Part shown: piece after piece, positions 1-5,904 of the stretch
How positions within the stretch are numbered: position 1 is the stretch's first letter
Layout: each line of letters begins with the position of its first letter
NCBI GenBank assembly: GCA_045124055.1
Contig: JBGVKZ010000044.1
Coordinates: forward strand, 1 to 6,748
Direction: 5' to 3'
From: CALZKI01 sp045124055
GTDB lineage: Bacteria > Bacillota > Clostridia > Lachnospirales > Lachnospiraceae
DNA length: 6,748 bases
Program-made: the position numbers and the translations under genes
Notes under the pieces: model-generated
Database searches by the model: none
What the model was told of the DNA's origin: nothing
What the model saw: the letters and a program-made list of their open reading frames with translations, nothing else

Positions 1-473
1 TTGCAATATCTATTGTAATAGTGGTATTAATTGTTTCTTTTTGCAGGTATTCAATAAATAAAAGAAAAGAAGCAAAACCATCTAATGCTAGTGAAATTGA
101 GGAGTATCAAGATAGGTCTGATTATGAGCCAGCTGATATGAAAAATTTAAATGGATTTTATCTTCAGACTTCTGAAAACAACTTGATTAGTAATGGACGT
201 TTCACCATAGATGGTGAATCTTTTCGCTTAAGTACTAACCAAACATCTCATATTCTTTCAGGTCACTCACTGACAAGCGATATGGGCAATGATACCTTTG
301 AAATAATGACATATTTTGGTAGTCAAGAGGAACTTCTTAAATTTACTGTGCAAAGTATTGAAAACAATCAAATTGCTGTATACATTTTAGAATCAGAAAA
401 TGCATATTTTGAAGAAGGGGAGATTATTATTTTTACCGAATATGAATACGTTGATGATGAAATACTAGAATAA
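1..473 (+). CDS. Membrane-anchored protein of unknown function, 5' end outside window
   Basis: I do not recognise this protein. The reading frame is open from base 3 to the TAA at 471-473, giving 156 residues in the window. There is no convincing start or ribosome binding site inside it; the first possible start is a GTG at 21, which lies inside a hydrophobic segment, so the gene almost certainly begins upstream. The visible N-terminus is a strongly hydrophobic run (AISIVIVVLIVSFC) followed by a basic patch (RYSINKRKEAK), as in a membrane helix. The cysteine does not form a good lipobox because Phe precedes it. After a polar linker comes a domain of about 110 residues starting near NGFYL, with alternating hydrophobic residues that suggest beta structure, and a very acidic C-terminal tail. 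Basic residues after the helix could place the soluble part in the cytoplasm, but the missing N-terminus makes the topology uncertain. The gene ends just before a strong terminator hairpin and is convergent with the Nudix gene. Confidence 0.72.
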   Translation, partial: AISIVIVVLIVSFCRYSINKRKEAKPSNASEIEEYQDRSDYEPADMKNLNGFYLQTSENNLISNGRFTIDGESFRLSTNQTSHILSGHSLTSDMGNDTFEIMTYFGSQEELLKFTVQSIENNQIAVYILESENAYFEEGEIIIFTEYEYVDDEILE

Positions 474-482
474 CCCCACAAG

Positions 483-524
483 AAAAGGCGCTGACACGCT
501 TCGTGTCAATGCCTTTTTCTTTTT
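483..524. terminator. Intrinsic terminator, probably bidirectional
   Basis: An inverted repeat lies between the two convergent genes. The outer arms are AAAAGGC (483-489) and GCCTTTT (511-517), and the inner arms are TGACACG (492-498) and CGTGTCA (502-508) around a CTT loop. One mismatch and one possible G-U pair join the two parts. A T-rich tract (514-524) follows on the plus strand, as needed for Rho-independent termination of the left-edge gene. Read on the minus strand, the stem is followed by TTTTCTTG, so it may also end the Nudix transcript, whose stop codon lies just upstream at 531. The minus-strand tract is shorter, so termination that way may be weaker. Confidence 0.85.
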
Positions 525-530
525 CCAAAA

Positions 531-1007
531 TCATTCTCTTTCCGTACGAAGAGTAAAGTTCTCTGGCAAATGATATATTTCTTTTTTCAAAAAAACAGGA
601 TAAAAATATTCATTCTCTAATCTCTCAAATTCCAGCCATTCAAAGTGGTTAGTCTTCTCCTCTTCCTCCACAGAAAATGTTGCACCTCTGTCTAATAAAT
701 CTGTACCCTCTATGTCAATAAGAAAATACAGACACAGCTCATGATAATCAAGATGATTAACATCCTCATTGAAAAAAGACTGATTTAGCCATAATGCACG
801 CTTGATTTTTGCTGTAATATTCAGTTCTTCCTGCACTTCACGAAGTACAGCTTCCTCAGCAGTCTCCCCCATTTGTACTCTTCCTCCCGGAAGATAATAA
901 TATGGGGTTCTGTAATCTTTCATTGCCAGAATCTTGCCATCATTAATTATAATCGCACACACTCTGTAATTGAATTTTTCTTTTCCTGTTTCAAATGTTA
1001 TATCCAT
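531..1007 (-). CDS. Nudix hydrolase
   Basis: This 158-residue protein is a Nudix-fold hydrolase. The family cleaves a nucleoside diphosphate linked to another moiety, using divalent metal ions. The Nudix box spans residues 42-64: G42, five residues, E48, seven residues, R56-E57-V58-Q59-E60-E61, then L62-N63-I64. The catalytic glutamates E57, E60 and E61 are present. The usual Gly near the end of the box is N63, a substitution seen in other members. LPGG (39-42) precedes the box as expected. A longer frame starts at an ATG at 1049, but that would overlap the end of the ATPase gene. The ATG at 1007 is preferred because AGGAG sits five bases before it. The gene begins 13 bp after the ATPase stop, so the two are probably co-transcribed and perhaps translationally coupled. 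The substrate cannot be told from sequence; (d)NTPs, nucleotide sugars and ADP-ribose derivatives are all possible. Confidence 0.92.
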   Translation of the reverse strand: MDITFETGKEKFNYRVCAIIINDGKILAMKDYRTPYYYLPGGRVQMGETAEEAVLREVQEELNITAKIKRALWLNQSFFNEDVNHLDYHELCLYFLIDIEGTDLLDRGATFSVEEEEKTNHFEWLEFERLENEYFYPVFLKKEIYHLPENFTLRTERE

Positions 1008-1012
1008 TTCTT

Positions 1013-1019
1013 CTCCTCT
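1013..1019 (-). promoter_or_regulatory. Ribosome binding site that fixes the Nudix start at 1007
   Basis: Read on the minus strand, AGAGGAG is followed by AAGAA and then the ATG at 1007. This spacing is close to ideal. The upstream in-frame ATG at 1049 lies inside the end of the ATPase gene and would add 14 residues (beginning MKWDGLM) that are simply ATPase coding sequence read in another frame. Confidence 0.8.
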
Positions 1020-1020
1020 G

Positions 1021-2370
1021 TTAATTGGCATCAATCCATCCCATTTCACTTAAAAGATATTCTTTATATCGATGAATACAGTATAGAGGAATGCTCCATA
1101 CATGAGTATCACCATCCATATTATCTCCAATGTTCTTCAAGGAAGTTTTGACTGCCAATTGTGGCTTAAATCTATTACAGAACAAATGTAAACTCTTTGC
1201 TTTTGTATTATCAGCTGATTTAACTTCTATTGGAACCAAGACTCCTTCGTAATCTGTAATAAAATCCATTTCAGCATCCGCTTTTGATCTCCAGAAATAT
1301 GAATCAATTCCCAGAGAAACTAATTGAGTTAATACGTAATTTTCTGTAAGAGCCCCCTTAAATGTTATATATGAGCTATCTCCATTTAATATTGTCCTGT
1401 AATTAATATTTGATTTTCGTCTTAACAATCCAATATCTGACATATATACTTTGAAATAAGAATAGTCTGCCATACCTGACAATGGAAGTTCTGGTATACT
1501 TACTAAATTTAGTTTATAAGCAATACCTGCATTTACCAGCCATGATAATGCATCCTCAAGATCTTTGGCACGTGCTCCCGCTTTTACATGTGAGAAAATA
1601 AATTTATTGTTTTCTTTTGCAATTTGTGAAGGAATTGAATCCCATATAAGACGTATTTTTGTAGCTGTATCTGGTGTCGTATATTTTCCAAAATCATCGG
1701 CATAGTCTTTTAATATTCTATCCTGCACACTCTCTACTTCTTTATAGTCATGGGTATCAATCCATGTCTGAACAGCTTCAGGCATACCGCCAATAATAAA
1801 ATAGTTTTTCAAGTATTTTTCTAAGGGAATGGTGTATAATTCTGGAATTTTACAATCCAATGGTAATTTTTTAATTCCATCGAGATATTTTTTCCCGCCA
1901 TCTGCAATTACAAACTCTTCAAAACTCATTGGATACATTTCTAAACGATTAACTTTACCTACCGGAAAGCTGATACCCTCAGTTCTAAGTGCTACCCCTA
2001 ACAAAGATCCTGCGGCTATTAAATGAAGCTCTGGCATATTTTCACAAAAGTATTTAAGAGATGTAATAGCTCTTGGACACGCTTGAATCTCATCAAATAT
2101 TACTAACGTCTGTCCTGCAACGATTTTTTTACCATAAATAATACTTCCCAATTCATCAATAATACGCTCAACATCGAAATCATATTCAAAAAGAGACTTC
2201 AATCCTTCATTACCATCAAAATTAAAATATGCGACTTCTTTAAATTCTCTTTTTCCGAATATGTCAAGAAGATATGTTTTTCCACATTGACGAACCCCAG
2301 TAACGAGTAATGGTTTTCTATTTTTATTGTTTTTCCATTTATTCAATTTATCTATATATGATCTTTCCAT
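1021..2370 (-). CDS. AAA-type ATPase with C-terminal DUF4143 domain
   Basis: This 449-residue protein has the usual length and order of the AAA_14/DUF4143 family of stand-alone bacterial and archaeal ATPases, whose cellular role is poorly known. The N-terminal ATPase domain has Walker A GVRQCGKT (25-32), Walker B LVIFDE (89-94) and the family motif LIAAGS (117-122) in the sensor 1 region. Residues 185-200 (KYLKNYFIIGGMPEAV) are the typical link to the second domain. The C-terminal DUF4143 part carries a PD-(D/E)XK-nuclease-like pattern: E343 in the helix ALTENYV, D369 in AEMDF, and E382 with K384 in IEVK. The pattern suggests a nuclease-like fold, but activity is not established for this family. 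The start at 2370 is well supported: GGAGGG lies six bases upstream. A palindrome-rich 211-bp region precedes it, and the Nudix gene follows after 13 bp. No signal peptide or membrane segment is seen, so the protein is probably cytoplasmic. The reading frame is intact. Confidence 0.9.
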   Translation of the reverse strand: MERSYIDKLNKWKNNKNRKPLLVTGVRQCGKTYLLDIFGKREFKEVAYFNFDGNEGLKSLFEYDFDVERIIDELGSIIYGKKIVAGQTLVIFDEIQACPRAITSLKYFCENMPELHLIAAGSLLGVALRTEGISFPVGKVNRLEMYPMSFEEFVIADGGKKYLDGIKKLPLDCKIPELYTIPLEKYLKNYFIIGGMPEAVQTWIDTHDYKEVESVQDRILKDYADDFGKYTTPDTATKIRLIWDSIPSQIAKENNKFIFSHVKAGARAKDLEDALSWLVNAGIAYKLNLVSIPELPLSGMADYSYFKVYMSDIGLLRRKSNINYRTILNGDSSYITFKGALTENYVLTQLVSLGIDSYFWRSKADAEMDFITDYEGVLVPIEVKSADNTKAKSLHLFCNRFKPQLAVKTSLKNIGDNMDGDTHVWSIPLYCIHRYKEYLLSEMGWIDAN

Positions 2371-2440
2371 TTATATCCCTCCATATAGATAATAGCATTT
2401 TGGGAACTAATAATCTACCAATGTTTGCGTTTTTGCACCG

Positions 2441-2469
2441 AATAAATGTGTTTGTGTTGCATTTTTCAA
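2441..2469 (-). promoter_or_regulatory. Candidate sigma-A-type promoter for the ATPase-Nudix unit
   Basis: On the minus strand TTGAAA (2469-2464, five of six matches to TTGACA) is followed after exactly 17 bp by TTTATT (2446-2441, four of six matches to TATAAT). Transcription would start near 2434, leaving a leader of roughly 65 nt before the ATG at 2370. The -35 hexamer overlaps the inverted repeat at 2460-2479, which would suit repression by a bound dimer. AT-rich DNA gives many chance matches, and a TATTAT at 2394-2389 is an alternative -10, though its best -35 (TTGGTA) is 21 bp away. Confidence 0.3.
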
Positions 2470-2479
2470 GTGAAAAATG
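2460..2479. promoter_or_regulatory. Inverted repeat, possible operator
   Basis: Nine-base arms CATTTTTCA (2460-2468) and TGAAAAATG (2471-2479) flank a two-base AG centre. They match perfectly as an inverted repeat of about two DNA turns, the geometry of a homodimeric repressor site. It overlaps the candidate -35 element of the ATPase gene. No regulator gene is visible in the window, so the binding protein is unknown. Confidence 0.4.
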
Positions 2480-2512
2480 ATGTTAACGGTGTTTTCTGGC
2501 TTTTTCATGTGT

Positions 2513-2526
2513 TTACAATTTTGTAA
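2513..2526. repeat. Short inverted repeat
   Basis: TTACAA (2513-2518) and TTGTAA (2521-2526) are separated by TT. This is the second of three inverted repeats in the gap between the phosphatase and the ATPase. It is short and AT-rich, so it could arise by chance. Its closeness to the 16-bp palindrome at 2531 is the main reason to note it. Confidence 0.3.
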
Positions 2527-2530
2527 TAGA

Positions 2531-2546
2531 ATATGCTATAGCATAT
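2531..2546. repeat. Perfect 16-bp palindrome
   Basis: ATATGCTATAGCATAT is its own reverse complement across all 16 bases. It lies 35 bp beyond the stop codon of the phosphatase gene and about 160 bp upstream of the ATPase start. As RNA it could form only a weak AT-rich hairpin and has no following U tract, so it makes a poor terminator. An operator or other protein-binding site is more likely. No function is proven. Confidence 0.4.
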
Positions 2547-2581
2547 GCAGGCTAAATCTAATATAACCGAAAGAAACAAAT

Positions 2582-3118
2582 TTACCGACTTTCAGCAACT
2601 ACAACTTGCAGATTAAAATAACTAAACTTATTTCCAACAATAGAATACCCTTGTTTCTTTAGACATTTAATAAGAGTTTTCATAAAAAAACCATGAGTAA
2701 CAATTATACAGTCTTCATCAAGTTTTTCTAATTGACGAATAACTTGGGTACATCTTTCAACAGTTTCTATCCTTGTCTCAGTTTGTCTTCTATTATTGAA
2801 AAACCATTGCAAACGTCCCATCATATTCCATCTCCATAATGGAATTTGTAATGAGCAATCTTTATATGATTTTAAAGGCACTTCTCCTACTTCTATTTCG
2901 GAATATTCTCTATTGGGAAATATTTTTCGTGCCGTTTCTTTACTTCTATACAGGTTACTAACATAAATATTTCTACAATTTATATCTAATTGAGTTATAT
3001 CTGAATCAAAAATATTAGCCTTATCATACAACTCACACGCATTATCAAATTCTACAGAACTGCATTTCTTCGGCCATTTCATTTCAACCTTAGCATGTCT
3101 TATTATATATATCTTCAA
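2582..3118 (-). CDS. Histidine phosphatase family protein (phosphoglycerate mutase-like), TTG start
   Basis: This 178-residue protein belongs to the histidine phosphatase superfamily, which transfers phosphate through a phospho-histidine. The N-terminal strand and motif IYIIRHAK place R7 and the nucleophile H8 as expected, and RHA replaces the commoner RHG. R58 (SNLYRSKETA), E79 (VGEVPL, the likely proton donor) and H142 (VTHGFF) complete the catalytic set, so the enzyme should be active. The substrate is unknown; the family includes phosphoglycerate mutases, sugar phosphatases and protein phosphatases. The start is a TTG at 3118: GAGG lies nine bases before it and the protein begins exactly where family members do (M-K-I-Y). 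An ATG at 3125 is out of frame. The gene lies 90 bp after the epimerase-like gene. Trp-rich segments (LWRWNMMGRLQWF, 94-106) suggest a specific lid or binding surface. It is probably cytoplasmic; no signal peptide is seen. Confidence 0.88.
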   Translation of the reverse strand: MKIYIIRHAKVEMKWPKKCSSVEFDNACELYDKANIFDSDITQLDINCRNIYVSNLYRSKETARKIFPNREYSEIEVGEVPLKSYKDCSLQIPLWRWNMMGRLQWFFNNRRQTETRIETVERCTQVIRQLEKLDEDCIIVTHGFFMKTLIKCLKKQGYSIVGNKFSYFNLQVVVAESR

Positions 3119-3131
3119 AAATCATTACCTC
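3116..3131 (-). promoter_or_regulatory. Ribosome binding site and TTG start of the phosphatase gene
   Basis: On the minus strand GAGG (3131-3128) is followed after nine bases by TTG (3118-3116). No in-frame ATG exists near the N-terminus, and the nearby ATG at 3125 is seven bases off and so in another frame. The weak start codon suggests modest translation. Confidence 0.6.
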
Positions 3132-3208
3132 GAAAAAATTAACACTTTTTCATCATCAATACCTTTTTGCACTATGACTAATTAATCAAAAAATAAGCAC
3201 GCAACACT

Positions 3209-4108
3209 TTAAAAATTTCCTTCTATGTACTCAATATATGGTTTTGTATTAACCTGATTGGCATTATCCCTGTACCATTCAAAAGCTTCACGCAATCCAT
3301 CCTTTAAATCAATCGTCGTAGGCATTATCTCATATTGCTTCTGAACGTCCAGATAATATTCATAATCGTAGAAACTAAAATAATTGCGCTGCTTAATTTC
3401 ATCATAAACATTAACATAAGTTGGTTTCTTTCCAGCACATTCATAACATAAATCTACCCATTCCTTTATGCTGACAGCTTCTTTATTACCCACATTAAAA
3501 ATATGATTTTCTGGCTCTTTTTCCCAAATACATTCTATAAATCTGCATAAATCATCTACATGAAAAAATTGCATTTTCATGCCGCCATCCTTTGGCAGAT
3601 AAAATGGTCTGTCTTTCATTGCACACTCAAAAACGAAGGCTTCTCTATATACATTGTTCAAAGATCCATATAAATACGGTGGGCGCAAAATATATGCATC
3701 GGGAACCATCTCTAACAATTTCTTTTCAGCAGCTATTTTGTCAGTTCCGTAAGTACCCCAAAATTTGTTCACCGCCAGTTCAGACTCCTCTTTAAATGGC
3801 TGTATTCCTGTTTCAGGATAAACAGCACTTGAACTAATCATAATGTATGTATCAAAGGAATCTAATGCCGATACTAAATCGCTGATATCAGCCTCATTAT
3901 AAGCTGTGACATCCAAAACTAAATCAAAATGTATATTTTTTAATTTATCACCTATCGCATGTCTGTCGGATTCAATTAATTTTACATTTTCAACTTGTGG
4001 CTTTGTATTTCGGTTTAGGACATAAACTTCATACCCTTTATTCACAAAATAGTTTGCAACATATTTGCTTACAAACACAGTTCCGCCAGTTACTAACACT
4101 TTTTTCAT
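3209..4108 (-). CDS. NAD-dependent epimerase/dehydratase family protein (extended SDR)
   Basis: This 299-residue protein is an extended short-chain dehydrogenase/reductase of the NAD-dependent epimerase/dehydratase group, whose members mostly act on nucleotide sugars. It opens with a Rossmann strand and loop, VLVTGGTVFVS (4-14). The usual GxxGxxG glycines at positions 11 and 14 are Val and Ser here; only G8 is kept in place, next to G9. The acidic or polar end of strand 2 is VYVLNRN (28-34). The active site has serines at 92-94 (ISSSAVY) and the Y120-x3-K124 pair (YGTDK). LRPPYLYG (141-148) matches the family substrate-side motif. The C-terminal part, including FFHVDDL (181-187) and FNVGN (204-208), is typical of the group. 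The start at 4108 is supported by AAAGGG a few bases upstream. It follows the transglutaminase-like gene by 51 bp. The exact substrate is unknown, and no sugar-nucleotide or glycosyltransferase gene lies nearby to suggest one. Confidence 0.88.
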   Translation of the reverse strand: MKKVLVTGGTVFVSKYVANYFVNKGYEVYVLNRNTKPQVENVKLIESDRHAIGDKLKNIHFDLVLDVTAYNEADISDLVSALDSFDTYIMISSSAVYPETGIQPFKEESELAVNKFWGTYGTDKIAAEKKLLEMVPDAYILRPPYLYGSLNNVYREAFVFECAMKDRPFYLPKDGGMKMQFFHVDDLCRFIECIWEKEPENHIFNVGNKEAVSIKEWVDLCYECAGKKPTYVNVYDEIKQRNYFSFYDYEYYLDVQKQYEIMPTTIDLKDGLREAFEWYRDNANQVNTKPYIEYIEGNF

Positions 4109-4159
4109 AGCATTCCCTTTCTATCATTCTTTTTTGAAATTTATTAAGAAACTCTTGCA

Positions 4160-4783
4160 CTAGGATATGTGGTTATATTTTAGCTCAGTTGGCAGATTGT
4201 TCAAAAGTTCTGTTCTTGTCTTGTTTTGTCTTAATTTTTCTAATATTTTTTCATCTGGTTCAGAATATACTACAAAACCATCAACCTCACCCATTTCCTG
4301 ACGTATTGGAAATGCAAGTTGCTCCGTTTCTATTGAAAACTGTGCATTTACACCGTCTTTATTTCCTCTTGCGTCAAGTCGTATCCACTTTTTGAATTCT
4401 TTAATATATACACCATTTAGTCCATGATATACTAATACAGGAGCTGTTTCATCATCTAATACTAACTTTTGATAACAAAAACCTGTTGGAATGGATTTGC
4501 AACGCAGTAAAGCAGCTAACAAATGCGATTTTGCAAAACAAATCCCATGCCCGGCTTTTAGCACTTCTGAAGCTGTACACGTAATTATATCCTCATTTAT
4601 ATCCGCCGAATGAGAAATTTTATCTCTTACAAATTCATAGACTATTTTTATATACTCTAATTCATTATTTGCTTTTTCAAATAATGTGTTAGCCTGTTCC
4701 ACAATGAATTCGTTTTTGTAATCAATAACTTCATCTTCTTTTAAATATTCATCAATTTTGTCTGAATGTTGTATTATATTCAT
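4160..4783 (-). CDS. Transglutaminase-like domain protein (cysteine protease fold)
   Basis: This 207-residue protein has the bacterial transglutaminase-like fold. The predicted catalytic triad is C82 (GHGICFAKSHLLAALLR, Cys at the start of the core helix), H120 (LVYHGLNGVY) and D137 (WIRLDARGN), in the standard order and roughly the usual spacing. Most bacterial members with this architecture are thought to act as peptidases or amidases rather than crosslinking enzymes. There is no signal peptide or membrane segment, so it should act in the cytoplasm. The N-terminal 60 residues are mostly helical and typical of the family lead-in (KIVYEFVRDKISHS). GGGAG seven bases before the ATG at 4783 supports the start. 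It lies 34 bp after the C_GCAxxG gene and 51 bp before the epimerase-like gene, so it is probably in the same transcript. The substrate is unknown. Confidence 0.88.
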   Translation of the reverse strand: MNIIQHSDKIDEYLKEDEVIDYKNEFIVEQANTLFEKANNELEYIKIVYEFVRDKISHSADINEDIITCTASEVLKAGHGICFAKSHLLAALLRCKSIPTGFCYQKLVLDDETAPVLVYHGLNGVYIKEFKKWIRLDARGNKDGVNAQFSIETEQLAFPIRQEMGEVDGFVVYSEPDEKILEKLRQNKTRTELLNNLPTELKYNHIS

Positions 4784-4817
4784 TTTCTATCTCCCAATAT
4801 TAATTCAATATCATCAT

Positions 4818-5252
4818 TTACAAATCTAGTTCTTCTAATATCTTCATCGCAGACTCTACCATCTTTGGACAGAATTCTGTAAACAGTTTGTTGTCGCGGG
4901 CGTAATTAATTCCCTCTTGTGTGGAAATATCGCAGCCAAGTAAATCATTACAAATATATGACCCATTTTCTTCTGTAAATATTTCTAAAAATGCATCTGA
5001 CATCTCATTTGTTTTATTTCGACTTTCCAAATCTTCTTTTTTTGCCTGTCCGTATTTAAGTCCAAGTACCATTAATGCACCTGAACACGCTCCGCAAATT
5101 CCACCTTTTCGAAAACCGCTTCCAAAACAAGCTCCTAGCTTTAATGCCTGTTCCTCAGTCAGCCCAAGTTCACTTGCATATGCCGCTAATACAGCCTGCG
5201 AACAGTGAAATTTATCTGCAAAATACTTCAGCGCTGTCTCTGTTTTTCCCAT
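4818..5252 (-). CDS. C_GCAxxG_C_C family protein
   Basis: This 144-residue protein matches the Cys-rich C_GCAxxG_C_C family, common in anaerobes and thought to have a redox or metal-related role, although the function is not established. The signature is visible in order: C17 (FHCSQAV), C42 in GACFGSGFRKGG (40-51), C53 and C56 in CGACSG (53-58), then LGLKYG (63-68) and the distal cysteines C101, C107 and C128 (FCPK). The length and domain order are normal for the short single-domain form. There is no signal peptide; the protein is probably cytoplasmic. An AAGG about nine bases before the ATG at 5252 is a fair ribosome binding site. The gene begins 18 bp after the stop of the GNAT gene, so co-transcription is likely. 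A role in redox sensing or metal binding is family-based inference only. Confidence 0.9.
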   Translation of the reverse strand: MGKTETALKYFADKFHCSQAVLAAYASELGLTEEQALKLGACFGSGFRKGGICGACSGALMVLGLKYGQAKKEDLESRNKTNEMSDAFLEIFTEENGSYICNDLLGCDISTQEGINYARDNKLFTEFCPKMVESAMKILEELDL

Positions 5253-5270
5253 ATTACTCTACCTTAAAAT

Positions 5271-5810
5271 TTATTTTGAAACAATATAACGACACCTTAT
5301 TCCTTCAGTAACAGTGTCTCCACCGTTACATTCATAAGAAATTTCTTTCTCATCAACAAATCCAAGCTTGTGCAATACATTTGCTGAACCACTATTCACT
5401 TTGGCATATGCTGTAACACACTCCTTCATCCCAAGTTCTGCTTGGGCAAATTGCATGACCATTTTCATTGCTTCTGTAACGTAACCTTTGCCCCAAAACT
5501 TTTTCCCCAGGTTATAGGAGATATCCCAATGATTTTCAGCGTCTTCGTCGTTATAAAATACAAGGCATGTCCCTATGATTTCCTTCGTTTCTTTGAGTAT
5601 AATAATCCATCTCTTCCATTTTTCATTTTCAATCTGATTAAGCTCAAATTCTACGAATTTTCTGGCTTCTGCAATATCATCACTTGCTTTCCAGCACATA
5701 TATCGAGAAACATCTTCATCCTTCATCCAACAATCGAAAATGGCTTCTACATCCTTCTCTTGTACTTCTCTTAGTAATAATCTGTCAGTTTCCATTCTTG
5801 GTGTTTTCAC
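5271..5810 (-). CDS. GNAT family N-acetyltransferase (RimJ/RimL type)
   Basis: From the GTG at 5810 this is a 179-residue acetyl-CoA-dependent N-acetyltransferase of the RimJ/RimL-like GNAT group (Acetyltransf_3 type). It starts with the group hallmark METDRLLLRE. The acetyl-CoA pyrophosphate loop is in KKFWGKGYVTEA, with G-K-G fitting the Q/RxxGxG/A pattern. The C-terminal NSGSANVLHKLGF matches the family N-x4-N-x3-LGF motif. An ATG lies two codons further upstream at 5816, but AAGGGGG directly abuts it. The GTG at 5810 has the proper six-base spacing and so is preferred; the choice changes the protein by only two residues. The acceptor could be a protein N-terminus, an antibiotic or a small amine, and the sequence does not decide. 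The C_GCAxxG gene follows after 18 bp. A 94-bp gap containing a hairpin separates it from the deaminase upstream. Confidence 0.88.
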   Translation of the reverse strand: MKTPRMETDRLLLREVQEKDVEAIFDCWMKDEDVSRYMCWKASDDIAEARKFVEFELNQIENEKWKRWIIILKETKEIIGTCLVFYNDEDAENHWDISYNLGKKFWGKGYVTEAMKMVMQFAQAELGMKECVTAYAKVNSGSANVLHKLGFVDEKEISYECNGGDTVTEGIRCRYIVSK

Positions 5811-5816
5811 ATTCAT

Positions 5817-5823
5817 CCCCCTT
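5817..5823 (-). promoter_or_regulatory. Ribosome binding site favouring a GTG start at 5810
   Basis: On the minus strand AAGGGGG (5823-5817) directly touches an ATG at 5816, too close for normal initiation. The GTG at 5810 is six bases downstream of it, the usual distance. Confidence 0.5.
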
Positions 5824-5850
5824 ATTTATTCCCTGTCTTCATCTCAGTTG

Positions 5851-5890
5851 GTGAAACTCCCACTTCTATAAGTGGCGAAACGAAACATAT
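5851..5890. repeat. Hairpin resembling an IS200/IS605-type element end (remnant)
   Basis: Perfect six-base arms CCACTT (5860-5865) and AAGTGG (5870-5875) enclose a CTAT loop. GTGAAACTC lies on the left, and CGAAACGAAACAT, a tandem CGAAA repeat, on the right. Subterminal hairpins of this shape and sequence flavour occur at the right ends of IS200/IS605-family elements in Clostridia, where they also form part of the guide-RNA scaffold. This resemblance is from memory, not a search. No transposase or TnpB gene lies nearby, so it would be a solo end or small non-autonomous copy. The hairpin has no U tract on either strand and so does not look like a terminator. It could also simply be a leader hairpin of the GNAT transcript. 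Confidence 0.33.
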
Positions 5891-5904
5891 TTAATTACCT
5901 GCTC

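Noticed and set aside
1..60. Lipoprotein signal at the left-edge gene
   Set aside because: The cysteine follows V-S-F, which does not fit a lipobox because Phe sits next to Cys. A membrane helix explains the segment better.
1008..1049. Extension of the Nudix gene to the ATG at 1049
   Set aside because: It would overlap the end of the ATPase gene and ignores the near-ideal AGGAG site that serves the ATG at 1007.
873..1151. Plus-strand reading frame of 92 codons opposite the Nudix and ATPase genes
   Set aside because: It is antisense to two well-supported genes, has no recognisable domain and has low-complexity, Cys- and Phe-rich content typical of a shadow frame. The same holds for the other plus-strand frames over the minus-strand genes.
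2389..2394. TATTAT as the main -10 of the ATPase promoter
   Set aside because: The closest -35-like hexamer is 21 bp away, and a start there would leave only a very short leader upstream of the ribosome binding site.
3187..3209. Possible terminator after the epimerase-like gene
   Set aside because: The stem AAGTG/TGCTT needs two G-U pairs, has only three Watson-Crick pairs and overlaps the stop codon. The T-run that follows is common in this AT-rich DNA.
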